Below, in pieces: positions 9,814 to 21,619 of a stretch of DNA of 64,000 bases. The first letter of the stretch is position 1, and every line of letters begins with the position of its first letter. This stretch comes from Mytilisepta virgata (lineage: Eukaryota; Mollusca; Bivalvia; Mytilida; Mytilidae), in contig JAPWFG010000022.1 of NCBI GenBank assembly GCA_028015205.1, positions 2,976,001-3,040,000 of the forward strand. The letters are read 5' to 3'. The notes beneath the pieces are model-generated. The model was not told where the DNA came from, ran no database searches, and worked only from the letters and a program-made list of their open reading frames with translations. The position numbers and the translations under genes are program-made.

Positions 9814-12800
9814 ATGAACAACATAATACAATGGAATTGTCCGGGTTTAAAAATTAACTTAATAGAGCTATCGTTACTTGTACAAGCTTTCCTTCCTGTT
9901 GCCTTTTGTCTTCAGGAAAAACATTTAAAAGAAAACGATAATGTAAACATTAAAAATTACTCGATTTACAGCACTCAAGTTAAAAAGGATGAAAGAGCCG
10001 CTGGCGGTTCATCAGTCCTGGTTAAAAATGGTATTATACATAGTCAAATAAAACTTAATATCGAATTACAAGCAGTTGCTGTCAAACTCTCCTTCAAAAA
10101 ACTATAACATTGTGTTCAGTCTATCTTCCACCTAATACGTCCTTAGAAATAAATCAACTTAAATCTTTAACAGATCAGTTGCAAGCCCCTTTTCTCCGGA
10201 TGGGCGATTTTAACGACCACAATCCAATTTGGGGCAGTAACTCCCAAAATGATAAGGGGAAAAAAGTTGAAGACTTCTTAAACCAGGAAGGCTTGTGCAT
10301 TTTTAACGATGGCTCAGATACATATCTCCATCCGGGAAATGGTTCTTACTCGGCTATCGATCTAACTATTTGTGACCCTTCGTTATTACTGGATTACTCG
10401 TGGCGGGTCAACGATGATTTGTGTGGAAGTGATCACTTTCCAATTATTTTGGAAAATCTTTTTCCCTTTTCCTCTGAGAGAGTTGCTCGCTGGAAATTTG
10501 ACAAGGCCAATTGGCCTTTGTTCGAGCAACTCTGTCGAGATGAACTTAAGAAAGAGACTTTTAATAATGTTATTAATCCAGTCCTTAAATTTAATGAAAC
10601 GTTAGTATCGATAGCTCGCTGGAAATTTGACAAGGCCAATTGGCCTTTGTTCGACCAACTCTGTCGAGATGAACTTAAGAAAGAGACTTTTAATAATGTT
10701 ATTAATCCAGTCCTTAAATTTAATGAAACGTTAGTATCGATAGCTGAGAGGTCCATTCCTAAAACCTCGACAAATCCAAAACAACCAAGCAAACCCTGGT
10801 TCGATGACGACTGTGAGGAAGCTAAGAAACACAGGAAAAAGGCCGAACGACGGTTCAACATGAATCCAACCTCTGACAATCTCAGTTATGTTCGTATATT
10901 CCGTGCTAAAGCACGTCGCACATTTAAACAAAAGAGACGCAAGTCTTGGCAGAACTTCGTCTCTGAAATAAACTCTCATACACCTATGAATAAAGTCTGG
11001 AATTTTATCTAAATAATTAATGGTAAAAACAGAAAGACCAATCTTCACCATTTAAAAGATGGCCAAACTCTTTTGACATCTAGAATAAACTCGGTGAAAT
11101 ATTCTCAAAACCTTCTTCCCTGAATTATTCCCAGGAATTCCAAAGGATTAAAAACCGAACTGAGAAAAATAAACTCAATTTTAAATCAAACAATTTAGAA
11201 GATTACAACCGCCCTTTTTGTTTAGATGAGCTGAAAATTTCTCTGTCGAAAGCCCATGACACAGCATATGGCCCAGATGATATTCACTATAAACTTTTAA
11301 AACATCTTCCTGACACTTCTCTTAAAACGCTTTTAGATCTTCTTAACAATGTATGGGAAACTGGCGACTTGCCTTCCATTTGGAAACTTGCCACAGTTAT
11401 CCCTATTCCAAAACCTGGGAAGGATCATTTTGAACCGTCGAATTATAGGCCAATTGCCCTCACAAGTTGCGTTTGTAAGACAATGGAACGGATGATCAAC
11501 GACCGCCTTGTTTGGTTCCTAGAGGCGAATGACTTAAATGATATGGGGTTGAAAGGTAGGTTACCTACCTTCATTGAAAATTTTCTTTTAGACAGACAAT
11601 TCAAGGTAAAGGTTAACACGACCATGTCTGACCCTTTTGAACAAGAGATGGGTGTTCCTCAGGGAAGTATCCTCTCCGTCACTTTATTTAGTATAAAAAT
11701 AAACAGTTTAGCTAAAACATTAAAACAAAATGTTGAAGGCTCCCTCTATGTAGATGACTTTTTGATATGTTATAGGGCTAAAAATATGAACAATATTGAA
11801 AGACAACTACAGCTGTCTTTAAATAAAATTGAAAAATGGGCTATGGAAAATGGTTTTAAATTTTCCAACTCCAAAACAGTATGTATGCATTTTTGCAATA
11901 AACGAAAACTACATTTGGACCCCGAACTAAAAATTTATAATTCTCCAATTAAAGTCGTCAAAGAAACGAAATTTCTAGGTATTCTGTTTGACAATAAACT
12001 TACCTTTCTACCCCATATCAAAATGCTTAAAGCTAAATGCTTGAAAGCATTGGACATTTTAAAAGTTGTTTCCAGCACTGACTGGGGTGCTGATAAAAAC
12101 ATATTGTTAAATTTATATCGATCGCTTGTACGATCAAAACTTGATTATGGTTCAATTATATATGGATCTGCTCGCAAATCCTACATACAAATTTTAGATA
12201 CTGTTCACCACCAAGGCCTACGTTTGGCCTTGGGGGCGTTCAGAACGTCTCCTGTGGAGAGTTTATATGTAGAGGCGAACGAGCCGTCTCTTTATAATCG
12301 TCGGATAAAACTTGGTTTACAATACTTAACCAAGCTAAAAGCATATCCTTCAAATCCTGCCTACGACTGTGTTTTCAATCCTCTCTATGAGGATATATTT
12401 GAACAACATGAAAATAAAATCCCTCCATTTGGTATTCGGATGAAACCACATATTTCTGGTTCTAACTTAAAACTTGATGAAATAGCCCCTATTAATATAC
12501 CTCAATCGCCACCTTGGCTTGTACCCAAACCTAAATTTATTTTTGACCTCAGAAAATATAAAAAGTCTGCAACAAACCCAATTATAATTCAGCAAAATTT
12601 TGCTGAAATCAAATCAAAATTTGCATTTCATGACTCTATACTGATGGATCCAAGGACGGGGACAAAGTGGCTGCCGCAGCTGTCCATGGGCAGCAAGCAG
12701 CAACTCTCCGTCTTCCAGTTCAATATTTACTGCAGAAGCTAGAGCCATCATTCTTGCTTTGAAATTTGTCAGAACGTCTGATAAACTGAAATTTCTGATA

Positions 12801-13389
12801 TGCTCAGATTCTCTTTCATGTTTATTGGCCATAGAAGGTCAGAAATATAAAAACCCTTTAATTGCCCATATTATTGAATTCTATAAAAGACTTGTCCAAA
12901 TGGGCAAATAAATAGTTTTTATCTGGATACCAAGTCATATTGGTATTAAGGGAAACACAGTCGTAGATAGAATAGCGAAGGATGCTTTAGATGACCCCAT
13001 AACTAATATGTCAGTGCCCTATTCTGATTTTAAACCTTTAATATACAAATATATTTTACGTCTGTGGCAGTCCCGGTGGGATCTGCTTACAGACAATAAA
13101 TTACATTCTATAGAGCCAACTGTTGGCAAGAATGTTTGTTTCTTCGGCAAAAGCCGAAGAGACCAAGTTGTTTTAACTAGATGTCGCATTGGCCACACCA
13201 GGACGACTCATTCTTTTATTTTAGAGAATGAGCCGCCTCCTGAGTGTATTCCGTGTCAATGTCGACATAGTATTAAACACCTTTTAATTGACTGTGTAGA
13301 TAAATCCGACATAATTTGTCGGTACTACACAGTCAACAATATGAAAGATTTATTTACAGTGGTCGCTGGCGACCGTCTTTTACAATACA
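9814..13389 (+). pseudogene. LINE A ORF2 (endonuclease-RT-RNase H), degraded
   Basis: The start ATG (9814) overlaps the ancestral ORF1 stop as ATGA. The reading is split into blocks 9814-10107, 10110-11012, 11369-12742 and 13008-13389 by frameshifts and stops. The endonuclease block has NCPGLK where relatives have NCRGLK, and GDFNDHN where relatives have GDFNAHN. A 129-bp tandem duplication lies at about 10490-10747. The RT lacks 58 residues at about 11529, removing the first catalytic Asp block (FFDLEKAYD in LINE F), while the YVDD box remains (about 11747). The RNase H YTDGS motif is destroyed by a small deletion near 12640. It cannot encode an active enzyme. Confidence 0.88.
10490..10747 (+). 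repeat. 129-bp in-frame tandem duplication in LINE A ORF2
   Basis: Two adjacent copies start at about 10490 and 10619 (offset 129 bp, 43 codons) and are nearly identical, differing by about one base (gagcaa versus gaccaa). The block lies between endonuclease and RT and begins RWKFDKANWPLF. LINEs C, D/E and F carry one copy, so the duplication is specific to A. Confidence 0.9.
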
Positions 13390-15660
13390 ATCCTTTTTAA
13401 CGTGATTGCTGTAAATCGAGTAATTTTTAATGTTTACATTATCGTATTCCTTTAGATGCGTTTCCTGAAGACAAAAGGCAACAGGAAGGAAAGCCTGTAC
13501 AAGTAACGATAGCTCTATTAAGTTAATTTTTAAACCCCGACAATTCCATTGTATTATGTTATTTATTTTGTTGGAGGACGGATGGGAGAATAGTTCTTCG
13601 GGTGTTCACGGGAGGAACTTCTGTGTCGTCCATCCGAAGCTCTGGAGTCAGTAACTGGGCGTGTGGAATCCACAGATGTTACTATTGGATCCCCCTCAGT
13701 GGTATCCATCTGCTCAGAGTCTTCATCGATATCATCGTCAAACTCTGAGCAGAGGTCTCGAAACTTGTTGAATTTTTGAGTTTTTTCAGCCTTCGAGAGG
13801 CGATTTGAATTGTTTTTGTTTTTCGATTTATCTTGTGATGAGGAACGTGCAGCTCTCTGTGACGGTTTCTGAGGTGATTTTTTGTTTGAGGATATAGAAG
13901 ACCTTTGTTTTGGAGTTGGTTTTTGCTGATTATTGACATTTGAAGAAAGAGAAGTGTCAGACGTTTGTGAAGAATTGGATGAAGACTGTTTAGAATGAGA
14001 AGATTTTCTGCTTGCTTGTTTGGGTTTGACGGTGAGAACAGGAAATTCTGTTCCGTCAGGCCAAGTGAAATCAGTTTGAGTTGAAAAGGATCTATTGGTT
14101 TTAGGTGATTTAACTTTATCAGCGTATGATGTTGTAGGAGTAGAGTTGTTAGAGGCAGAGACCATTTTTTTTTTGCTTCCCGATAGATTATACCTTTTTC
14201 TACTTTAGTTTTCTGAATTTCAAGCTCTGTTTTGTAAGATTGGCAGTTTCTGGAATTGGCCATATGATCTAGTCCGCAATTTACACATTTAACGTGGCCG
14301 TCACAATCAAAATTGGAGTAGCCCTCTACAGAACATTTGACACACTTTTCAACACCTCTACATGAACTCTTACCGTGCCCAAATTTCTGGCATTTGAAGC
14401 AACGGGTAGGGTTAGGTATGAAAGTGTCAACTTTGATTCTGTAGGGACCTATGAAGATATGTTCAGGCACACGGGTAAGGTCAAAAGTGATGAGATAAGT
14501 GTTAAGTTTAATTATATTACCTTCATGTCGTTTTGTAAACCTTTTGACTTTGGAAACATTTTGAGATTTCAGTTCTTCGCATATATCTTCTTCCGTCAAC
14601 TCAGCTAAATCACGGTCTGTGTCTCTAATCACACCCTGGCATGAATTCAGTGATCTATGGGGTGTAACAGAGATGTGGACATCAGAAATTGTTGTAAGAG
14701 AGAGTAAATTTTTGGCCTGTTGTGATCTGAGACATTCAACTAGCAGATTTCCATTTCTCATTTTTGTAACTTTTTTAAGCTGGCCGGCACAGCCTTGTAA
14801 TGTTTTTTGGATAACAAAAGGAGAAATTTTAGTGACAGGTTTTGCATTGTTTACTGATGTAATAACTAAAAATTTTGGAAAATTGTCCGAAAAAGTATTT
14901 GGCAACTTAGCTGCATGTTCCTCATCATCACTGGTATCTAATTTTCTTTTGTTTTTTGATTGGTTGTTTGGGGGGTTTTTATTTGGAAATTCCATGGTGA
15001 TGTATATATGATTCGTTACCCTAGCTCCCCGCCCACCTCGGAGCAGCATCAACACGATGTATGCTTGCCACATTTGCGACAAGCGTGATGCATACATCGC
15101 CTTGATGCACTCTAGCATCCATGATGGATACCAGAATACATCAAAACGACGCACGCCCGCCACATCTGCAACAAGCACTAGGGATACTAGAATAAGATAC
15201 TCGCATAGAGTACCTCTTAATGGGCGCAAGCCTTGTGCCAGGGGTTGCCCGGCAAGACAACCGCCCAAAGTAACATCTACACGATTGACCCATGAGCCAC
15301 CGCCTTCTTGAACCCAACCTTATAAGTGGTACTGTTGTTGTACATTTTGGAAACCGGTCAAGTTCAAGGGCTTGGCGTGACCAGCCGATTGATCAGGACC
15401 GGGCCCATCCGACCGCCCGTTTAAGATAAAGTAAGGGCCAAAGTGGCGTGTTTCAGCCACCAGGATCCCGTCCTCTATCCGTACGGGTATCCACACACGG
15501 CAAACATGTGGCCTCATTAAGCCGAGGAAGCCTTGCCCCATTAGCCACAGCCTTCTCCGCAATTCCGTCAGCGGTTACCTTCCAAGATCCCGGAACCCAA
15601 ACATCAACCTATATGATACACGCAATCCACCCGTCCCATCCCATTGTATCTAGGTGTCAT
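13390..15660 (-). mobile_element. LINE B: inverted 5' half of a related LINE
   Basis: On the minus strand this reads 5' UTR (about 15660-14996), ORF1 (14995-13563) and the first roughly 55 codons of ORF2, then meets LINE A. It lacks RT, RNase H and 3' UTR. Its 5' UTR contains the extra segment around 15090-15180 also present in LINE F but absent from A and C, so B and F belong to one subfamily. The 5' boundary is where similarity to the A leader fades, just past gacacctagatac. Confidence 0.85.
13563..14995 (-). pseudogene. LINE B ORF1, frameshifted
   Basis: It starts at ATG 14995 (tccatgg context on the minus strand) with the same N terminus as LINE F ORF1 and the three zinc knuckles. A run of ten T (plus strand 14165-14174) replaces the eight T of LINE F, shifting the frame in the Ser/Thr-rich region; the remainder continues in another frame to the stop at 13563-13565. 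That stop is TAA within aaATAAat, overlapping a position where ORF2 would start but with ATA instead of ATG. Confidence 0.85.
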
Positions 15661-16321
15661 TCAAAGAAGATCTACTCAAAGACAAGCAAGACCCAAACGG
15701 ACTGCTTTAAATTAAAAAGATATTTTGAGAAACATTAGATCTGTCAGTCCTCACTTTACCACTCACAACAGGGCTTCAGAAAATTCCTGGTATGAACAGT
15801 ATAAAACAGCTCAAATTGATACTGGAGGTTTATTGTGGAGGGTGTATCAGCCAGATATAGATAGCCTATGTTTGAATGATGTCAGCATGACTACTGGATG
15901 GTTGTCATCTTTTGTTCACATGTCTAGAAATATAGTTGGGAATGATACCATTTACCATTGCACATATTCATTGTTTGTACCTTTATTACAGCTTGCAACA
16001 TTAGATGAAAGCCCGACATAGAAATAGATTCTATAAAAATCAAATGCGGCCATATAAGATTTTCAAAGAAATAATGGAACATGATTATTCCATCTACTTC
16101 AGCACAGAATTTTTTACATCAGAAACCGTGTATCATGCCAGTCTGGTGAATGTAGTGCCATATACAGTTATTCTACGAGAAACGTACACTATTTAAGGGA
16201 AACAACTAATGTTTGTCCTCATCTTCATGTTATGAAAGACCACACAAATTTATGGACATACAGTACAGAAATTTAGGAGATACAAGTGTATCAAACAGTT
16301 TTTCCAAAACTTTTCATGAAT
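15661..16321. other. Flanking DNA with an unidentified open frame
   Basis: This lies between LINE B and the left inverted repeat of the next transposon. A plus-strand frame at 15725-16021 (about 98 residues) and an overlapping frame at 16005-16196 show fairly protein-like composition (Trp, Cys, His, Tyr spread evenly). I cannot assign them to a family. A tttattacag acceptor-like site at about 15990 separates them. They may be remnants of an older element or gene. Confidence 0.3.
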
Positions 16322-16596
16322 TGACCGATTGTGAGTTAAGCGCCCCTAGCGGCGAAAATCAGGGGAGATAATATAAAGCGGCTAATGACAACATTGTCCA
16401 TAGGAACTTGTGTAATAATGACTCTAAAACAACCCTCGTACAGGTGTCCCAGGTGAATGACAGTTACAATACACGTAAGCAGGATGTGCCTCAGACCTCC
16501 TGCTATGTACACACGGGCCAATCTTCCAATTATCTTACAGGTAAAGTTGTTTATTAGTCGTTAGAATACACACACGGTACACTGATTTTTGACACG
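16319..16596 (+). repeat. Left terminal inverted repeat
   Basis: This pairs with 24420-24696 in inverted orientation at about 97% over most of its length, starting aattgac, passing through ttgtgagttaagcgcccc, and ending near ctgattttgacacg. The outermost bases have a one-base shift (gaccga versus gacgac). A 61-codon frame inside is present in both repeats simply because the repeats match. Confidence 0.9.
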
Positions 16597-18690
16597 CGTT
16601 GACGTGCTGATGTTTATGCTTGAGACAGCAGTGACAAGAAATGAAGACAGAGATAAAAAAACATGATAATTAGACACAAACACACACCTGGAAAAAAAGT
16701 AAATAAAAAAAAAAAAAAACCTGAGAGGAAAATATTGCAATTATGGGGAAAATAGATCAGATAAAACATTTTTACATACTTATAATTATTATCAAATGAT
16801 CTTGTAAAAAATATATGTTTATCCATGTTACTCTATCAAATACACATCTTATTCTTATTAACAAATACTTAATTATTTCAGAATTTAAAAAAAAATGCTT
16901 TAATGAGGAAGTGACATATGATTGACTTTCAAATGAAGCTAATTATTTACAAAGGAAAAATTCTTTTGAAGTTAGCCAATAATTAATTGATGCACTAATA
17001 AGCTCATCAGGTTCAAAGGAAGTATATTTAATTAATCAATGTCCAATACAAAAGAATATAAAAGCATGTTTTTAGAAGCCACACAACAACCTTTTTTGAG
17101 TAATTTCACAGACACATTAACTTCAAATCTACTAAGACCAAAGTGAGGTGCACACATAAGATTTATTCTCTTGAAAATTTGTTGAAGATAGATAGCATAC
17201 AAATAAGGTAACAACTTTTTTTAAACAGCTGTTTTTATAATTTATTAAGTCGAGTAGGTTATATATAACCTTGATCTAGTAAAAAAGTAAATGCCTATTT
17301 AAAATATAGAAACCTTTGATTTTTACAGGATAACCGTTTACTAAGGGTATTAATTCAAATTGGAATAAATTTTAATATTAAACATGTTTAAAAGTTAAAA
17401 AGTTTTCTGTCATAAAAACTAAGTAAGGTTAGTTAAATGCGCACATGGCTTAGAGTATGAAATTGTTAATACAGAAGTAAATACAAAACTAACCCTCTTA
17501 GCCCTGCATGTGTGGTTGGGTTACTTTAATATAATATCACTAAATATTCTAGTTTTAAAAATTCCAGTTTAAAAAAAAATACCTCGTTTTTAAAATTAAG
17601 CATGGTTAAGATAAGAATATTTATAAACCTCAAAGTAACATGTTAAGAGTCACTCGACCTCAGTTCTACTAAATGCCTATTTAATATTATAGAAACCTTT
17701 TCTGTCATAAAAACTAAGTAGGGTTAGTTAAATGCGCACATGGCTTAGGGTATGAAATTGTTAATACAGAAGTAAATACAAAACTCACCCTCTTAGCCCT
17801 GCATGTGTGGTTGGGTTACTTTAATATATATATTATCACTTAATATTCTAGTTTTAAAAATTCCGGTTTAAAAAAATACCTTGTTTTTAAAAATAAGCAT
17901 GGTTAAGATAAGAATATTTATAAACCTCAAAGTAACATGTTAAGAGTCACTCGACCTCAGTTCTACAGACTGTTTTAAAAGAACATCCACATGCTAATTT
18001 AAAATATAAATGTTTTTTTTATCACTTCTGAGAGGTCATTGTTTTCATTTGAACAAAATCTAGGGAGTCTTTGTCTTGGTTTGTTCTTATATGCACATAT
18101 AATAAAATAAATTTGTCCTTTGATGACAAGAAATTTTATATCAACCTTAAACATCCAAATTATGCTCACTTCTTATGCTTATTGTTAGTTTTGTCAATAT
18201 CCGTCTTATTTTAAATTGTGGGGAAGACAAATACAGTTCATTTTCTCATTTCAGTATATATTTTTTTAAATAAAGATACATGTAGTTCATTGTTTGCATT
18301 ACATTTTTGTAAACGATTCCTTTAAACGTTAAAGCAGACTGTATACCCTTTGCAAAAGTATTCACTCAAAACGAAAACACTCCTGGTAAACATATATTGA
18401 TAAATGGTATTATAAAGGCTGATTGGTATCTTTTCAAATTTGTACACCACACTAGTAAAAAAAAAATTTCTTCAGCTATAATTCCTTAATTTATTTAAAA
18501 TGTATTTTCTGGAGAGAAATTGATAGAATTTAATATTGCGATTACAAAATTGTATTTCTTCAGAGTACAGTAAACAAGATTTCTTGCATAAATAACAGTT
18601 CAGTATAAATATATTTACAAAATGTACATATATTGTCAGAAGCAAGTTGACCTTGCAGGATATATTAATTAGTGCAATATTATTACAGAT
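16597..18690. other. Transposon left interior, non-coding
   Basis: AT-rich sequence upstream of the nuclease gene, presumably holding its promoter and a 5' UTR exon: a tattattacag acceptor lies directly before the ATG at 18691. I see no coding frame. It includes the 295-bp direct duplication described separately. Confidence 0.55.
17403..17967 (+). repeat. Direct duplication of ~265 bp (period 295)
   Basis: Sequence beginning ttttctgtcataaaaactaa at 17403 recurs at 17698, both continuing to gacctcagttctac (about 17668 and 17966) with few differences. The spacer atgcctattt plus atagaaacctt also recurs (about 17292 and 17672). It lies upstream of the nuclease gene. Confidence 0.85.
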
Positions 18691-20967
18691 ATGTCAAAGA
18701 AACGCAAAGTCAATGATGATGTCAGCACCAGACTTTATTGCACTTGCCGTCAACCAAATGATGAAAACAAGATGATGCTGATGTGCGAGTTTTGCGAAGA
18801 GTGGTTTCATCCAACCTGTGTTGGATTAGATGACACCGAAGCTGAAACTATTGGTTCTTGGAAGTGTCCTGGGTGTATTGATATCATGTCACAGAACCCA
18901 ATGCTGAGTAAAAAAGGTAAACATTGAAGAAACTGTAAGGGAGCAACCATTTAACTGTGAAGGGGGGGGGGGTTATGGTTTTTTTCTAAAAAAATATTCT
19001 GATTCCCAACTTTGAAGAAAAAAAATATTTTGATCAGGGAGAAGGAAAAAAGGTAAGGTAGGGTTGTAATATATCAAATTACTCATAATGAAAAGTACAT
19101 TAACACAATGTGAAAATGTAGATCAAAAAGGTCACCGTGACCTACTTAAGGGATCAAAAGGGGGTCAATTTTAAATTTTAAAGTAAGGTAGGGTTGTAAT
19201 ATATCAAATTACTCATAATGAAAAGTACAATAACAAAATCTAAAAATGTAGATCAAAAAGGTCACCTTGACCTACTTAAGGGATCAAAAGGGGGTCGCTT
19301 TTAAATTTTAAAGTAAGGTAGGGTTGTAATATATCAAATTAGGTTAAAAAGGATGCCATGACCTACTTAAGGGTACCAAATGTCATCCGCTATAATTAGA
19401 AAAATAAAAAAAAATATATGTTAGTTGATTTTAAATATTGAGTTGAAGGTGCAAAGTTTTCTGTCGAAAATATTTATATTATTTCATTGTCATTTTAGGT
19501 CTTCTTGGTTTCCAAGGTAGAGTTGCTCCTAAAGATGGATGGACTGATGAATTTCCTGTTGAGGACATTGAAGAATCCGTTATTTCAACCAACGTTAATA
19601 CTAAACGCCACAAAGTAGAAGGGTATAATTTATACAGAGAGGAAAAAGTTTTAAATCTCAGTTCAAATACATCAGGTCATTACACCTTTTTTAAATCACA
19701 GTGTATGCCATCTATGAAAAGTGACAAACAATACATAGTATACATATGTTTAAAAGACAATGGCACAACGTTAAAATGGGCAACCTGCTCATGCCCCGCT
19801 GGTATTGATGGTCAGTGCAAACATATAGTTGCAGTGTTATATTACATCATAGATCTTAGCCGACAAGGCCTCAACAAAATTCCGGCCATAAAAACTTGCA
19901 CCTCAAAACTTCAGACCTGGCATGTAAAGAAACCGTTGTCCGATGATCCGCTTTTATTTTCCGACATCAAGTTTGTGAGACATGACCCTACAAAAGTGGT
20001 AAAAAGGGACTTAAGTTGCTCAGTAATACATCACAACCCGGTGCCGGACTTTGCCAGAACACTAGCCACCTCACAAATTGAACGCATGGTGAACATTTAC
20101 AATACTCATGGTGTATCTCTGCCAGTAATTGATACCATTTGTGCCAACTCGTGTACACCAACTATACCAAAACAACAAATACTCACAGAATTACAACTAG
20201 AATTGTTTGATGTCATGAAAGAGTTTGCCAATGTGTTTGAAACCACTTCTTTCGTGAATGCTATGTCAGATGACGAATCAAGACTGTATAATACTCTTAT
20301 TGCCTGTGATAACCAAAGAAGTGTCCAGATTGAAAAAAGAACACGCATGCAAAGCAAGAACTCTTTTTGGTTTGAGCAAAGAGCCTACAGAATAACTGCA
20401 TCCACATTTGGAACCTTCTGTAAGCTAAGACCTACCACAAACCCTATTTCAACCTTTAAGCAGAAGAAAACACACTTTACATCTGCAAGTGTGCAACATG
20501 GGCAGTTGTATGAAGGTGTAGCATTGGCCAAGTATTGTTCTAAATACCCATGTTTGAACTCTCCGTCAGGATTAGTGGTAAACCCCAGTATTCCGTTTCT
20601 TGGTGCCTCACCAGATCTTATCATTAAGGAAGACAATGAGTTGAAACTGATCGAAGTGAAATGTCCCCATTCTCTGTACCGCCGCAAAGAATCAATCAAG
20701 ACTCAGCTTTCAAAAACATCATTCTTTCTACAGTCAGTAAATGGACAAATTATCTTAAAAAAAGATCATCACTACCATTATCAAATTCAGGGACAGCTAA
20801 ATATTACTGGTATAAATGAATGTAAGTTGGTTGTGTTTGTGCCTCCAGAAGACATGGTTGTTTTGTCTATTATAAAGGACAAAGCTTTTTTTGATCAAAA
20901 TATTGTACCAAAGCTAAGTAATATATGGTTTAAAAAACTGCTTCCACACTTTAAGGAACAGTTGTAA
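18691..20967 (+). CDS. PHD finger-SWIM-YqaJ-like nuclease of the TIR transposon (2 exons)
   Basis: Exon 1 is 18691-18916 and exon 2 is 19499-20967. The donor (aaag|gtaaac) and acceptor (cattttag|gt) join a split Gly codon (G|GT) in frame, giving 564 residues. The N terminus is basic (KKRK). Residues 17-62 form a C4HC3 PHD-type finger (C17, C19, C32, C35, H40, C43, C59, C62). A SWIM zinc finger, CxCx7CxH, lies at C172, C174, C182, H184. The C-terminal half matches the YqaJ/lambda-exonuclease-like PD-(D/E)xK fold: E414 in QLYEGVA, D448 in ASPDLI, E461 and K463 in EVKCP, then Gln residues in YQIQGQ (504-508). The likely role is a DNA nuclease or recombinase helping transposition, targeted through PHD and SWIM fingers. 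It converges on the transposase gene 650 bp away. Confidence 0.87.
19051..19375 (+). repeat. 130-bp tandem repeat in the nuclease intron, 2.5 copies
   Basis: Copies starting ggtaaggtagggttgtaata lie at 19051, 19181 and 19311 (period 130). The third is truncated. Each carries gatcaaaaaggtcacc-tgacct or a close variant. A poly-G run at 18961-18970 precedes the array within the same intron. Confidence 0.88.
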
Positions 20968-21619
20968 TTTCTCTGTTGATTATGAATGTAGGTTATTTTT
21001 ATGAAATATAGATGTTGCATTTTATGTTGTTTTCAATTATTACAAAATAATACTACATCTCTGTTGATTATGAATGTATGTTATTCTTATGAAATATAGA
21101 TGTTGCATTTTATGTTTGTTGCAGTTGCAATATTTAATGGTTGTTTTTTTGTGTGCACAGAACCAATTTTCTATGTGAACTTAGTATTTAACATGTACAC
21201 TGATGTATAAATATTGTCTCATATTTGTCCAAGATTCATGCAGATTTGATTAATTTTCTTTTATTTCATGGTTAAAGCTCTTTGTTTGGAGTCAAATTCT
21301 GAAAAGCATTTGCATTCTTATTTCAGAAAAGTATGTATGTCACTGTTAAACAAACTTTGATGTAATATTCTAATGAAACTGTATGATTCTTAATAACCTT
21401 CACTAATGAAAATAAATAGAAGTTTGATTAATCAGTGATTTATTGGTTGATTATTCATGGTGACAATCATGATATACAAGTTAGTCATACTTGTGAATTA
21501 AATTTACAAATGTTTGTACAATCTACCACATGATTTATTAAAGTATACACTATATGTTTGGGTCTTTTAGTCTCATTTATGTCAATTCACAATACAGAAT
21601 TTGTTGTCTGCATGTTTTC
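20968..21619. other. Intergenic region between convergent transposon genes
   Basis: It holds 3' UTR sequence for both genes. A direct duplication of about 55 bp (ctctgttgattatgaatgta at 20971 and 21060) is present. An AATAAA at about 21411 fits polyadenylation of the nuclease transcript. No other gene is seen. Confidence 0.6.

Larger units (their letters stand above)
7381..13389 (+). mobile_element. LINE A: I-like non-LTR retrotransposon, 3'-truncated, inactive
   Basis: Order is 5' UTR (7381-8397), ORF1 (8398-9729, frameshifted end), ORF2 (9814 onward, broken). The 5' boundary is set by identity with the 5' end of LINE C (shared ccccgtgtgggtcccggg) and by where the repeat-protein exon stops. 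ORF2 sequence stops about 16 residues short of the C terminus at about 13389, where LINE B begins in inverted orientation, so there is no 3' UTR or tail. It is closely related to LINE F at the protein level but carries several inactivating changes. Confidence 0.9.

Noticed and set aside
16336..16521. A 61-codon frame, with a near-identical partner at 24494-24679
   Set aside because: Both copies lie inside the terminal inverted repeats, so their similarity follows from TIR identity; there is no domain or start context to support a peptide.
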